Counted from the first letter of the stretch, positions 33,192 through 42,617 are shown. The stretch: DNA of 64,000 bases from Flavobacterium aestivum (GCF_026870175.2 NZ_CP113977.2:2852001-2916000), one strand, 5' to 3'. The notes: generated by a model from the letters alone, not told the origin. Program-made: numbers and translations.

Positions 33192-34934
33192 TTATGAAAC
33201 CACTTTATCGACTATAGAATTGTCTTTGTCGTGTCTAAATAGCGTGTTTTGGAGTATGAACGATATTATTAAAGTTAGCATGGCTCCAATGAAATTAAGC
33301 CATAAATAACCTAGTTTTTCTTGACCGCTTGGATAGACTAAAATGGCAAAATAATAAATCAAAAGAATAGTGGTTTGACTAATAATTGCACTATAAAAAA
33401 TGGCTTTTCCTTTTATCTTTTTGGAGTAAAAACCAACCAAAAAGATACCTAAAACGGTTCCATAGAATATTGATCCTATGATGTTGACTAATTGTATTAA
33501 ATTCTCAAAAAGTGTAGCAATACAAGCAAATGCAATAGCAATAAGTCCCCACATTAGAGTAAAAAACTTGGTGGCATTGAGGTAGTGTTTGGCTGTTTTT
33601 TCTTCCTTAACATTACGTTTGTATATATCAATTGCGGTTGTAGAAGCCAATGCATTGAGACCCGAAGCGGTTGACGACATTGCTGCAGAAATAATTACTG
33701 CCAGCAATAAACCAATAAGACCTTTTGGTAAATAATGTAGAATGAAATAGAAAAAGACATAATCTTTATCATTGGTTTCACTGTTTTTATCCGCCTTAGA
33801 AATTATCTCTCGAGCCTGCGCTCGTAAGTCTTTTTCTTTGAGAGCCAGATCAACAAGTTCTTTACGTAGTGTAGGATTGTCGTAATCTTGATTGAGTTGA
33901 TCAATGTATAAAAGATTGATTACTTTTTCATCTTCGGATAATTTGTCTAAATCTTTCTGTAAATTTTGGTATTCATTTTTGTAAATGGAATTTTCAACAA
34001 GCTGCTTATTGTTCGGATTGAAGTTTAAAGGCGTTTCATTAAACTGAAAAAATACAAAAACCATTACTCCGGTAAGCAAAATTCCAAACTGCATAGGAAC
34101 CTTTAAGAGTCCATTCATGATTAATCCCATTTGACTTTCTCGAACTGACTTCCCCGATAAATAACGACCTACTTGAGATTGGTCTGTACCAAAATAAGCT
34201 AAAGCAAGGAAAAATCCACCAGTGATACCGCTCCAAAAAGTATATTTTTCATCTAAATCAAAAGAGAAATTTACAATTTTCATTTTGTCATTTGCTCCGG
34301 CAATATGCAAAGCATTATCAAAAGTCATTTCGTTAGGTAAGTAGTGAAGAATAAGGAAAAAGGTAGTTACCATACCTAAGAGTATGATAAACATTTGCTG
34401 TTTTTGAGTAACATTTACAGCTTTTGTACCTCCGGAAAAGGTATAAATAATTACCAAAATACCAATAATAATATTCATATAGGTGATATTCCAACCTAAC
34501 AATGCCGATAAAATGATTGATGGTGCATAAATGGTAATTCCGGTTCCTAACCCTCGTTGAACTAAAAATAAAATGGCGGCTAGAGAACGGGTTTCCAGAT
34601 CAAATCTTTTTTCTAAATATTCGTAAGCGGTATAAACCTTGTATTTATGATAAATAGGTATAAAAGTGAGGCAAATTACAATCATGGCAATGGGTAAACC
34701 AAAATAGAATTGTACAAACCCCATACCGTCATGATAGGCTTGTCCAGGAGTAGAAAGAAAGGTTATCGCACTAGCCTGAGTTGCCATAACAGAGAGTCCA
34801 ACAGTAAACCAAGGTGTTTCATTATTAGCTAAAACATAATCCTCAACATTCTTGCTGCCTCGAGTTTTCCAGGAACCATATATTACTATAAATAATAGCG
34901 TTACTATTAATATAATCCAGTCAAATAATTGCAT
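33192..34934 (-). CDS. Sodium:solute symporter (SSS family)
   Basis: 580-residue inner-membrane protein with about 13 hydrophobic helices, beginning directly with helix 1 (DWIILIVTLLFIVIYGS). SSS hallmarks include the NVEDYVLANNETPWFTVGLSVMATQASAITFLSTPG segment, the R-G-L-G-T-G-I loop, GGTKAV and the AMSSTASGLNALASTTAIDIYK sodium-site helix. A hydrophilic insert (about 305-390) between helices 8 and 9 is longer than usual. It is third in an operon with a PIG-L deacetylase and a tiny membrane protein, which suggests uptake of a deacetylated sugar or amide product. Confidence 0.92.
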   Translation of the reverse strand: MQLFDWIILIVTLLFIVIYGSWKTRGSKNVEDYVLANNETPWFTVGLSVMATQASAITFLSTPGQAYHDGMGFVQFYFGLPIAMIVICLTFIPIYHKYKVYTAYEYLEKRFDLETRSLAAILFLVQRGLGTGITIYAPSIILSALLGWNITYMNIIIGILVIIYTFSGGTKAVNVTQKQQMFIILLGMVTTFFLILHYLPNEMTFDNALHIAGANDKMKIVNFSFDLDEKYTFWSGITGGFFLALAYFGTDQSQVGRYLSGKSVRESQMGLIMNGLLKVPMQFGILLTGVMVFVFFQFNETPLNFNPNNKQLVENSIYKNEYQNLQKDLDKLSEDEKVINLLYIDQLNQDYDNPTLRKELVDLALKEKDLRAQAREIISKADKNSETNDKDYVFFYFILHYLPKGLIGLLLAVIISAAMSSTASGLNALASTTAIDIYKRNVKEEKTAKHYLNATKFFTLMWGLIAIAFACIATLFENLIQLVNIIGSIFYGTVLGIFLVGFYSKKIKGKAIFYSAIISQTTILLIYYFAILVYPSGQEKLGYLWLNFIGAMLTLIISFILQNTLFRHDKDNSIVDKVVS

Positions 34935-34937
34935 AGG

Positions 34938-35054
34938 TTAAGAGTATAATTTCATTATTAAGTAAAAAATGATAATAAAGAAGGCATTGGCTAAAAGAAC
35001 CAGAGTATAGTTTTTTGACCAAAGTTTAGTTTTTTTGGATTCCATATTTTTCAT
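34938..35054 (-). CDS. 38-residue single-helix membrane protein in the deacetylase-symporter operon
   Basis: A 38-codon gene with an ATG, a basic N-terminus (KKTKLWSKN) and one hydrophobic helix (about residues 17-34). It fits exactly between the two large genes: one base after the deacetylase stop and three bases before the symporter start. Such tight packing argues for a real, translated gene. It could be a small subunit or stabiliser of the symporter. The LW-x-K-N-Y-x-L-V-L-L-A-N pattern also resembles the first helix of MFS permeases, so a truncated permease is the alternative. Confidence 0.65.
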   Translation of the reverse strand: MKNMESKKTKLWSKNYTLVLLANAFFIIIFYLIMKLYS

Positions 35055-35055
35055 T

Positions 35056-37587
35056 TTACTGTTTTATTTTTTGATTAGGAATGGTTACAGGACTTTTAAT
35101 AGAAATCATATTTGATAATAATTTATAAGCACCCGGTACACCTTCCGGCAATTCTCTGAAGAAACTTAATCCGGTGTAAATATAATTCCCTTTTCCATAA
35201 GGTGCGATTAATAGTGCCCCATCTTTGGCACTTTCTCCTTTGTCGTTTGAGGAAAGGATAGGAGTGAAGGCTTTATCAAATTGCTTTGGATAATACAATC
35301 CTTGTTCTTGTTTCCAACCTTTAAAATCACTTTGGGTAATTGTATTCGGGTAATTCAGTGCAGGATGCTTAGGGGCTAAAAAGCGAACTTCGGCATTTTC
35401 TTCGGTAACTCTATCACTCGAAATTTCCAGAGGATAAGGAGCAATATTTTGCGTAACTAATTCATCAGTTGTATTGTATTGTACAATCATTGTTTTGCCG
35501 CCTTTTACAAAATCGAATAAAATATTTTGCTTGTTAGCCAATGCTTGCACAGTATTATAGGCTCTTACACCAGTCATTACAACATCAAAAGATTCCATTC
35601 TTTCGGGAGTTATTTCCTCTGGTTTTAGAATAGTTACTTTGTATCCCATTTGGGCTAAACTTTTTGGGATTTCATCACCAGCTCCCATAATATAGGCTAT
35701 TTTTTCCCCATTGATTTTCAAATCCAGTCGAATGCATTTTACTTCAGCCGTTTTTAAAACTTGTTGCTTCGTAATATGGTCATAATTAATGGTAATTTGT
35801 TCTTTGTCATATTGAACCCCATCAATGGTAGCGATGCTTTTGGCTACAACTTCGCAGGATTGATCAGATGGAGTTACTTCAAAATAAACGGTTTGTTCCA
35901 TTCCTTTTTTGTCTAATTGAAAAGGAATTGATTTTGGGGATACAGTCCAATCTTTAGGTAAGTCTAGTTTTAAATCTCCTTTAATGTCATTTTTGCCAGC
36001 TTTTATGGTAACGCCAATGTATTTACTCTTGGTACCGGAAAACAATATTACTTTGTCTTGAATAGCTGTAGTTACAGGAGGAACAATGTCAAGGAAATTA
36101 TACATTTCTCCTTTTACGTCATCAGTGTATTTGTAAACAATGGTTCTTTCAAACGGAATTTCAACGCCATTAATTTTGATCGAAAATATGACTTTTGTTT
36201 CTCTAATAATATCCGGAATTCCTATGTTCTTTTGATCATCTACTACGTACATGCCCACAGTTCCTTTTTCTTTTAACCAATAGGGTTGTGTATAATTTAG
36301 GGATAATGGTAATTGTATTTCTAATGTGGGATTATTAAGAATATTGTTTTTTAAATCCGTATTCAAAAGTGTGTTTTTTTGCTCTGGTAAGGTCGTAACA
36401 CTAACCAACTGCATGTTTATGGCACTTCTGTTTATGGCTTCCAGTTTAAGCTTTATAGCGCTTCCCGGTGTGGCTTCTTGGGTATTGGCTACCGCTTCAA
36501 GATATAAGCCAGAGCAAGCAGTAATGATATTTTTTATTTCTTCGGATTTTACATTTTTCCAATGCTCTTCTTCCAAAGCTTGAATCATAGTATAGGCTTT
36601 TACCAAATCTGGAATGCTAGCCGATGGATTTTTAAAATCGTACTGATTGATAATTTGAGTTAATAATTCGCCTATTGGTTTTCCTCCTTTTACACGGTTC
36701 CAACTCGTATCAACACCTTCAAATAAAGATGCTTTGTCTTTTAGAGATTCCCCTTTTAAAAATTCTAAATATTCAGAGTCTTCACCTCGAGTTCCGGTAT
36801 TACCAAAGCCTTGTGATTGATGTCTGCTTCGACTTAGAGCCGCAATTTCCTGATTGGATTTACCTATTGTAGGATAATAAATTCCGGTTTGAAAAGAAAT
36901 TAAATTTGATTTATTGGCAGCTTCAAATTTTTCTCTGCTTCCATAAAACCACCAAGAGGTATTGAAAAAAAGTCTTTTAGGTTGCCAAACCGGTACAAGT
37001 TTTAATTGTTCAGGATACGAAGCTGGATTATTGGCCATATCAAAACCTTCTACGCTAAGCATAGCCGATGTTGTGTGATGCCCGTGTGTAGATCCGGAAG
37101 TTCTGTGATCGAATCGATTGATTATTACGTCGGGCTGAAACTTTCTGATGGCCCAAACAAGGTCTGACAACACTTTATCTTTATCCCAAATTTGCAAAGT
37201 TTCCTCAGCTGTTTTTGAATACCCAAAATCATTAGCTCTAGAGAAAAACTGTTCGCCACCATCAATTTTTCGAGCTTCCAGTAGCTCTTGAGTTCGTATC
37301 ACTCCTAATAATTCTCTTAATTGTGGTCCAATTAAATTTTGACCTCCATCACCTCTTGTCAATGACAGATAACCCGTTCGGGCATGTACATCATTAGATA
37401 AGTAAGAAATTAAACGAGTGTTTTCATCATCAGGATGTGCAGCAATATAGAGTACAGTACCTAGAAAATTTAGTTTCTGAATTTGATTGTATATTTCTGC
37501 TGAATTTGGTTTTTGCGGTTTTTGAGCATTCGCTATTTGAATAGCAAGGATAAAGATAAATAGTGACTTATAGTAAACCTTTCGCAT
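35056..37587 (-). CDS. PIG-L family deacetylase, large exported form
   Basis: 843-residue exported protein with a signal peptide (about 1-21). The PIG-L/LmbE zinc deacetylase domain (about 42-300) has the AAHPDDE motif (residues 49-55) and the second metal motif HGHH (near 167). The remaining 500 residues contain beta-sandwich regions (about 370-660) and a C-terminal glutamine-amidotransferase-like Rossmann fold (from about 660). PIG-L enzymes remove acetyl groups from N-acetylglucosamine-type substrates. It is the first gene of an operon with a 38-residue membrane protein and a sodium symporter, so scavenging of an amino sugar is likely. Confidence 0.88.
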   Translation of the reverse strand: MRKVYYKSLFIFILAIQIANAQKPQKPNSAEIYNQIQKLNFLGTVLYIAAHPDDENTRLISYLSNDVHARTGYLSLTRGDGGQNLIGPQLRELLGVIRTQELLEARKIDGGEQFFSRANDFGYSKTAEETLQIWDKDKVLSDLVWAIRKFQPDVIINRFDHRTSGSTHGHHTTSAMLSVEGFDMANNPASYPEQLKLVPVWQPKRLFFNTSWWFYGSREKFEAANKSNLISFQTGIYYPTIGKSNQEIAALSRSRHQSQGFGNTGTRGEDSEYLEFLKGESLKDKASLFEGVDTSWNRVKGGKPIGELLTQIINQYDFKNPSASIPDLVKAYTMIQALEEEHWKNVKSEEIKNIITACSGLYLEAVANTQEATPGSAIKLKLEAINRSAINMQLVSVTTLPEQKNTLLNTDLKNNILNNPTLEIQLPLSLNYTQPYWLKEKGTVGMYVVDDQKNIGIPDIIRETKVIFSIKINGVEIPFERTIVYKYTDDVKGEMYNFLDIVPPVTTAIQDKVILFSGTKSKYIGVTIKAGKNDIKGDLKLDLPKDWTVSPKSIPFQLDKKGMEQTVYFEVTPSDQSCEVVAKSIATIDGVQYDKEQITINYDHITKQQVLKTAEVKCIRLDLKINGEKIAYIMGAGDEIPKSLAQMGYKVTILKPEEITPERMESFDVVMTGVRAYNTVQALANKQNILFDFVKGGKTMIVQYNTTDELVTQNIAPYPLEISSDRVTEENAEVRFLAPKHPALNYPNTITQSDFKGWKQEQGLYYPKQFDKAFTPILSSNDKGESAKDGALLIAPYGKGNYIYTGLSFFRELPEGVPGAYKLLSNMISIKSPVTIPNQKIKQ

Positions 37588-37774
37588 AAAGAATGAATTA
37601 GTGGTTTTTAAATTAAAATTTTAGAATAGCATTGATCCAAAAATAGTAATTAAACGGTGTGGATATTTACCTATAAATACAAAAGTTATGTTAATCTTTT
37701 GATAGTGTGAAAGTACGCTCAATCTAAAGAAGATGGAATGAAAATTAAATCCAAAAAAAATAGGTCAAGTAGTC

Positions 37775-37803
37775 TTGAAATAAAAAATAGAATGTTAAAT
37801 TTG
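37775..37803 (+). promoter_or_regulatory. Promoter of the alpha/beta hydrolase gene
   Basis: TTG at 37775-37777 and TAAATTTG at 37796-37803, 18 bp apart, in the 293-bp gap between divergent genes. The predicted untranslated leader is about 70 bases. Confidence 0.6.
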
Positions 37804-37880
37804 AGAGTAATGTAAGTCGTGAAAATCAGTTTTGCGAATAGAACCGAAAGAATCCCTTATCAAAAAATAACCTAGCTATT

Positions 37881-38870
37881 ATGGATGTGAAATATGTTGA
37901 AGATGTATTAAAGAACGGTTTTGAACAAACAACTATTATACAGCCTAATGATTTCGAGGGTGAAGTGACTACAACACTTGTTCGGAAAATGAATTCTAAA
38001 CCTTCTGATAAAGCCATATTGTGTATACATGGGTTTAATGATTATTTTTTTCAAGTAGTTATAGCAACAGAATTTCTGAAACAAGGTTATAATTTTTATG
38101 CCTTGGATTTAAGGAAATACGGAAGATCAATATTACCAAACCATATACCCAATAACGTAAGAGATTTGACGGAGTACTATGAAGATATAGATAGTGCATT
38201 AAATATTATAAAAGAAGAAGGAAATCGAACAGTAGTTCTCTATGGACATTCAACCGGAGGACTTATAATCACTTTGTATGCATCAGATCGGAAAGGAACA
38301 GAACAGTTTGATGCTTTGCTTTGTAACAGTCCGTTTTATGATTTTAACGTGCCTTGGATTCAAAAGAAGACAGTTATTCCCATGCTATCATTTTTGGGTA
38401 GAGTAAAACCTAATATTTCTTTGCCAATTGGCTTTTCTAAATTTTATGGCAAGAGTCTAAATAAAAAAGATTACGGAGAATGGGATTATAATTTGAACTG
38501 GAAACCTCATGTAGCTCCTACAATAAATGCAGGTTGGGTAAATGCAATACATCAAGGTCATTTAAGAATTGCTCAAGGTGTTATAATTAACAAACCAATT
38601 TTAGTATTGCATTCGCATAAATCAATTAATCCTAAACATTGGACTAGAGAAATGTTTGAAGGGGATGCTATTTTAAGCATAAATGATATAAGAGAGAAAT
38701 CTGAATTGATTAGTTCACCTCAAAAAGATGTTGTTGAAATCCATAATGCTATGCATGATGTGGTACTTTCCCAAAAACCAGTGCGTGATAAAGTTTTTGA
38801 AACTGTTTTTGAATGGTTGAGCTCAAGTCTTAAAAAAGTGTCTACTCCTGAAAAAGTGATACAGGATTAA
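37881..38870 (+). CDS. Alpha/beta hydrolase (serine aminopeptidase S33 / monoacylglycerol lipase type)
   Basis: 329-residue cytosolic hydrolase. The oxyanion HGFND lies at residues 50-54, the nucleophile elbow GHSTGG puts Ser124 as nucleophile, and the catalytic His is probably that in NAMHDVVLS near 295. The LDLRKYGRS block before the elbow and the overall layout match the Hydrolase_4 family, which includes monoglyceride lipases and lysophospholipases. No signal peptide. It is divergent from the PIG-L operon and ends in a strong terminator. Substrate unknown. Confidence 0.9.
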   Translation: MDVKYVEDVLKNGFEQTTIIQPNDFEGEVTTTLVRKMNSKPSDKAILCIHGFNDYFFQVVIATEFLKQGYNFYALDLRKYGRSILPNHIPNNVRDLTEYYEDIDSALNIIKEEGNRTVVLYGHSTGGLIITLYASDRKGTEQFDALLCNSPFYDFNVPWIQKKTVIPMLSFLGRVKPNISLPIGFSKFYGKSLNKKDYGEWDYNLNWKPHVAPTINAGWVNAIHQGHLRIAQGVIINKPILVLHSHKSINPKHWTREMFEGDAILSINDIREKSELISSPQKDVVEIHNAMHDVVLSQKPVRDKVFETVFEWLSSSLKKVSTPEKVIQD

Positions 38871-38920
38871 TTCTTGACTGAATGGTCATATTGTCTTTTT
38901 TGCATTATCAAAAGGAATAT

Positions 38921-38955
38921 CAAACAAACTAAAATAGTGTATTGTAGTTTGTTTG
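38921..38955 (+). terminator. Terminator of the alpha/beta hydrolase gene
   Basis: Perfect 11-bp stem CAAACAAACTA/TAGTTTGTTTG (38921-38931 with 38945-38955), followed by a T-rich stretch. Confidence 0.8.
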
Positions 38956-38988
38956 GGTTTTTATTTAATGTTTTTGTTTAATGGTAGC

Positions 38989-39123
38989 TCAAGGTTCAAT
39001 AAAGCGCATTTTCTTCTTAAAGCAATACCTTCCAATCCATGAATTCGTATCGGTATTATCTCCATACAGTGATACTTCTGCTGATAATTTATGAATTATT
39101 TTTTTTTCTAATAGTTTGGTGTC
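38989..39123 (-). pseudogene. C-terminal remnant of a lost protein
   Basis: A minus-strand frame of 44 codons, bounded upstream by a stop and lacking a start, reads like the end of a real protein (SLYGDNTDTNSWIGRYCF followed by a basic tail and stop). It lies in the 379-bp gap between two plus-strand genes. I take it to be a decayed gene fragment. The family is not recognised. Confidence 0.4.
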
Positions 39124-39249
39124 TCAGTTTTTTTTGGATGTAAAATGAAAAGCTATTAGAATGTTATTTTGTGTTGTAAGTATTTGAAATTTAGTGATGT
39201 ATTAAAGATTTAACTGGAATTTCGTATTTTTATTAGAAAATTAAAACTT

Positions 39250-40098
39250 ATGAATAATCCTATAGCGATTGATCGAAATGATGTCTTGAAGAGATACAAG
39301 CCTATTGTCAAACATACACACAAAGGTATACAGGGACATGCATTGCTCATTGGCGGAAGCTATGGAAAAATAGGTGCTGTATGTCTGGCATCTAAAGCTG
39401 CACTAAAAACAGGTTGTGGGTTGGTAACTGCTTTTGTACCACGATGTGGCTATGACATCGTGCAAATTGCTATTCCGGAAGTGATGGTAATGACGGATGA
39501 TCATGACAACTACCTTTCGGAAATTACATTTCATTTGGAGCCCAATGCAATAGGGATTGGTCCAGGAATGGGACAGAAAATGGCGAGCCAAAAGGCGCTT
39601 CATGATTTTTTATCGAATACCAGTCTTCCACTAGTTATTGATGCAGATGCCCTTAATATTTTGGCACACAATCCTTCATGGGTGGCGTTGATTTCTCCCA
39701 AAACAGTTTTGACGCCGCATCCTAAAGAGTTGGAACGGCTGATTGGGAAATGGCATTCGGAAGAAGAAATGTTTAGTAAAGCCATTGTTTTTTCGCTAGT
39801 GAATCAAATTGTTATTGTAATGAAAGGGGCGCCAACTTATATTATTGATGGCGAAACTATTTATGTAAATACTACAGGAAATGCTGCTCTGGCCACTGCC
39901 GGAAGTGGTGATGTCTTGACGGGTATGATTACGAGTCTTCTAGCTCAATCGTACAAACCTATTGATGCAGCTATACTGGGCGTGTACCTTCACGGATTGA
40001 CTGCTGATGTTGCTTTGCCTGAGACAGGATATCAGTCTTTTATCGCTTCGGATATTATTGCAAATATTGGAAAAGCATATTTGAGCTTGGAAGGTTAA
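39250..40098 (+). CDS. nnrD: ADP/ATP-dependent NAD(P)H-hydrate dehydratase
   Basis: 282-residue repair enzyme that converts the hydrated, inactive S-NAD(P)HX back to NAD(P)H using ADP or ATP. It is a YjeF C-terminal ribokinase-fold protein. The entry [20 protein letters not shown], the catalytic-type [10 protein letters not shown] and the nucleotide site [17 protein letters not shown] are all present. The N-terminal epimerase (NnrE) domain is not fused here, as it often is in other bacteria, so an epimerase gene should exist elsewhere. It appears monocistronic. Confidence 0.92.
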   Translation: MNNPIAIDRNDVLKRYKPIVKHTHKGIQGHALLIGGSYGKIGAVCLASKAALKTGCGLVTAFVPRCGYDIVQIAIPEVMVMTDDHDNYLSEITFHLEPNAIGIGPGMGQKMASQKALHDFLSNTSLPLVIDADALNILAHNPSWVALISPKTVLTPHPKELERLIGKWHSEEEMFSKAIVFSLVNQIVIVMKGAPTYIIDGETIYVNTTGNAALATAGSGDVLTGMITSLLAQSYKPIDAAILGVYLHGLTADVALPETGYQSFIASDIIANIGKAYLSLEG

Positions 40099-40130
40099 TG
40101 GTTTTAAATTGTTCAAAAGGTTAAGTGTTT

Positions 40131-40180
40131 AATCTTTCAATCTTTCAATCCTTCAATCTTAGAATCTCAGTTTCTTAGTA
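40131..40180. repeat. Intergenic word-like repeats
   Basis: About four degenerate copies of a 9-bp unit (TCTTTCAAT / CCTTCAATC), followed by CTTAG/CTCAG words like those at 31322-31360. No gene is present. Confidence 0.65.
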
Positions 40181-40226
40181 GCTTAAAAAAAGTTATTTGT
40201 AAGTTTGTAGCTCGTAAAGTTGTACT

Positions 40227-41021
40227 ATGAAAAAACTACTTGAATTAAGAACAGTAAATGTTACACGCTATATTTTGCCGTTGCGGGAAGGTGGATCATT
40301 ACCTGCTTTAGCCGAAGCGGACGATGATTTTAAATATGTTTTGAAATTTAGAGGGGCGGGACATGGTGTAAAAGCTTTGATTGCCGAGCTTATAGGTGGA
40401 GAAATCGCTAGGGTTCTGAATTTAAAAATGCCCGAATTGGTGTTTGCCAATCTTGATGAAGCCTTTGGTCGTACCGAAGGAGATGAGGAAATACAAGATT
40501 TATTACAAGGAAGTCAAGGACTGAATCTGGCTTTGCATTTTCTATCGGGAGCCATTACTTTTGATCCCGTGGTGACAAAACTTCCAGCAGAGCTAGCTTC
40601 GCAAATCGTTTGGCTAGATGCTTTTATTACCAATGTCGATCGTACATTCAGGAATACCAATATGCTTATTTGGCACAAAGAATTATGGCTCATCGATCAT
40701 GGAGCGTCTCTATACTTTCATCATTCCTGGAACACATGGGAAACGCATGCCAAAAGTCCTTTTGCGTTAATAAAAGATCATGTGTTACTGCCACAAGCAT
40801 CTGAATTAAAAGAAGTAGATATTGCTTTTAAAAAGTTGCTTACCAAAGAAATTTTGCAGGAGATTGTAGATTATATTCCCGAAGATTGGCTCCATTGGGA
40901 AGACACTGAGCAAAGCCCAGATGAAATCAGAGCAGTTTACTTTCAGTTTTTATGGACGAGATTGAATCATTCAGAAATTTTTATAAATGAAGCCCAAAAT
41001 GCAAGAGAAAAATTTATATGA
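40227..41021 (+). CDS. HipA-like kinase
   Basis: 264-residue protein kinase-like protein of the HipA/PI3-4-kinase-related type. It has an ATP-site Lys (Lys40 in YVLKFRGAG), the catalytic loop N-x-D-R (Asp138) with metal-binding Asn143/Asn145, and the metal Asp157 in LIDHGASL. It lacks the N-terminal HipA_N half of full-length HipA (about 440 residues) and there is no HipB-type antitoxin. Instead it overlaps a DUF3037 gene, an association I recall for this short HipA-like branch. Role and substrate are unknown; toxin function should not be assumed. Confidence 0.82.
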   Translation: MKKLLELRTVNVTRYILPLREGGSLPALAEADDDFKYVLKFRGAGHGVKALIAELIGGEIARVLNLKMPELVFANLDEAFGRTEGDEEIQDLLQGSQGLNLALHFLSGAITFDPVVTKLPAELASQIVWLDAFITNVDRTFRNTNMLIWHKELWLIDHGASLYFHHSWNTWETHAKSPFALIKDHVLLPQASELKEVDIAFKKLLTKEILQEIVDYIPEDWLHWEDTEQSPDEIRAVYFQFLWTRLNHSEIFINEAQNAREKFI

Positions 41022-41382
41022 ATATGCTGTTATTCGCGTTGTACCAAGGGTAGAACGAGAAGAATTCCTGAATGTAGGCATTATTCTGTTTTGCAAAAAA
41101 GCAAAATTTATAAAAATGCTCTATTCTGTTAATGAAACTAAATTACTGTTGTTTTCTGAAGATTTTGATTTAGAACAGCTCGAATTAAATTTAGAATCTT
41201 TTCAGAAAATAGCACACGGAGGAAAAGCCGGTGGACCTATTGGCGAGTTTGATATTCCGTCCCGTTTTCGTTGGTTGACAGCTATACGTAGCTCTGCAAT
41301 ACAAACTTCCAGACCACATTCTGGTTTCTGTGATGATTTAGATAAAACTATTCAATGCTTGTTCGAAGAATTGGTTCTTTAA
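40987..41382 (+). CDS. DUF3037 family protein
   Basis: 131-residue cytosolic protein matching DUF3037: the YEYAVIRVVPRVEREEFLNVGIILFC block (about 6-31), ending with a short helical region. The ATG at 40987 gives a 35-bp overlap with the HipA-like kinase gene; the ATG at 40999 is an alternative with a 23-bp overlap. Either way the two are translationally linked. DUF3037 has no established function. The overlap suggests that it works with the kinase, possibly as substrate, inhibitor or partner. Confidence 0.85.
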   Translation: MKPKMQEKNLYEYAVIRVVPRVEREEFLNVGIILFCKKAKFIKMLYSVNETKLLLFSEDFDLEQLELNLESFQKIAHGGKAGGPIGEFDIPSRFRWLTAIRSSAIQTSRPHSGFCDDLDKTIQCLFEELVL

Positions 41383-41457
41383 GAGGTATAAGAGCTCTCT
41401 TTGGTGTAAATCTAAATGTAAATATTGAAAATTGTATAGTGCATAAATCAATAAAAT

Positions 41458-42228
41458 ATGAGCAGAATACACTTATTTGAATTTGAAGATCAAAAATGGC
41501 TTCCGGAGTTCATTAGGAATTATATAACTGATTTTTTACAGTTTCTTTCTAATAAAACCGCCATGTATAAAGGAATAGTTCCAATAATTGAAAAAGGGTT
41601 AAAAGAAAGCCAAACGAATCAAATTATTGATTTGGCTTCGGGTGGAGGAGGCGGGCTGATTTGGCTCAACAGCGAATTAAGAAAAAGCATTCCCGATCTC
41701 AGGATTTTACTAACGGATTATTTCCCGAATATACCCGCATTTGAATACACACAAAAACAAGCCGAAAATTTCGATTTTATAAAAACATCTGTCGATGCCA
41801 GAAATGTTCCTGAAAATCTAAAAGGACTTCGAACTCAATTTTTATCCCTGCATCATTTCAAACCCAAAGATGCACAACAGATTCTGCAGAACGCGATTGA
41901 TACCAACAGTTCAATTGCCATTTTTGAAGCACAGGAAAGAAGTATCCCGAGTATTGTGGCTATGATATTTTCGCCTATTAGTGTTTTGTTCACAGCGCCT
42001 TTAATCAGGCCATTCAAGTTTGACAGAATCATCTTTACTTATCTGATTCCGATTGTACCAATTTTGATTTTGTGGGATGGAGTAGTTTCTTCTTTAAGAA
42101 CCTATTCTGTTGAAGAAATGAATGCCTTAATTGCAAACTTAAATAATAAAGAAGCCTACAATTGGGAAGTTGGAAAAGTAAAATCCGGGCCTGCTAAGAT
42201 TTTGTATCTTTTGGGGACTAAGAAATAG
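41458..42228 (+). CDS. Class I SAM-dependent methyltransferase-like protein
   Basis: 256-residue protein with an N-terminal helical region and a Rossmann-like methyltransferase core. Motif I is IIDLASGGGGGLIWL (about 58-72), followed by an acidic ILLTDYFPN strand that would bind the ribose of SAM. Motif IV appears as QFLSLHHFKP. A hydrophobic stretch (about 196-214, TYLIPIVPILILW) may be a membrane association segment. Glycine richness in motif I is unusual. Substrate is unknown. It lies 70 bp downstream of the HipA-DUF3037 pair on the same strand. Confidence 0.75.
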   Translation: MSRIHLFEFEDQKWLPEFIRNYITDFLQFLSNKTAMYKGIVPIIEKGLKESQTNQIIDLASGGGGGLIWLNSELRKSIPDLRILLTDYFPNIPAFEYTQKQAENFDFIKTSVDARNVPENLKGLRTQFLSLHHFKPKDAQQILQNAIDTNSSIAIFEAQERSIPSIVAMIFSPISVLFTAPLIRPFKFDRIIFTYLIPIVPILILWDGVVSSLRTYSVEEMNALIANLNNKEAYNWEVGKVKSGPAKILYLLGTKK

Positions 42229-42250
42229 TAACTCCAATTATTTTCATAAT

Positions 42251-42364
42251 ATGGATGTAACTCCAAAGCAGAAAATTTTGTTTTCGATTCGTTTCTCTGC
42301 TGGCTTTGGGGTCGGGCTTTTGGCTTTATTCGCGCCCAAAAGCGTGGGATATCGCCGCAAATAA
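42251..42364 (+). other. Short ORF ending inside a direct repeat, uncertain
   Basis: A 37-residue frame (starting MDVTPKQK, ending VGYRRK) runs from an ATG at 42251 into the start of the 95-bp direct repeat. The DNA here is more G+C-rich and forms imperfect hairpins, so this may be a structured non-coding segment. The remainder of the 389-bp gap holds the repeat and, at 42585-42592, a TATATTTG box for the next gene. Confidence 0.2.
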
Positions 42365-42442
42365 AATTCACTGAACTCCAATAAAAATAATTACAATGTG
42401 AAGTATTCCCTTACGCGAGCTCCATGTTGATAGTAAGAACTT
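42348..42442 (+). repeat. 95-bp direct repeat, left copy
   Basis: Matches 46013-46106 at about 90% of positions with one gap, in the same orientation. The central part TTCACTGAACTCCAATAAAA is identical in both. The repeats bracket a 3.6-kb cassette. Confidence 0.9.
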
Positions 42443-42617
42443 GTTTTGTCTAAAGAAGAAAACCATTTTTGTTTTCTAAGATTAATAATTAGGATATCAA
42501 GCTTATATGAGTCTTTCATAACGATAGATTCATGTTTGGCCGAAAATGTCTTTTTATTGACTAGCCAACAGTAGATTTAGTCACTATATTTGCTCTGTAA
42601 CTTATTATTAATTAGTG

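Noticed and set aside
40227..41021. Full HipBA toxin-antitoxin module
   Set aside because: There is no HipB-like helix-turn-helix gene, and the kinase lacks the HipA_N half.
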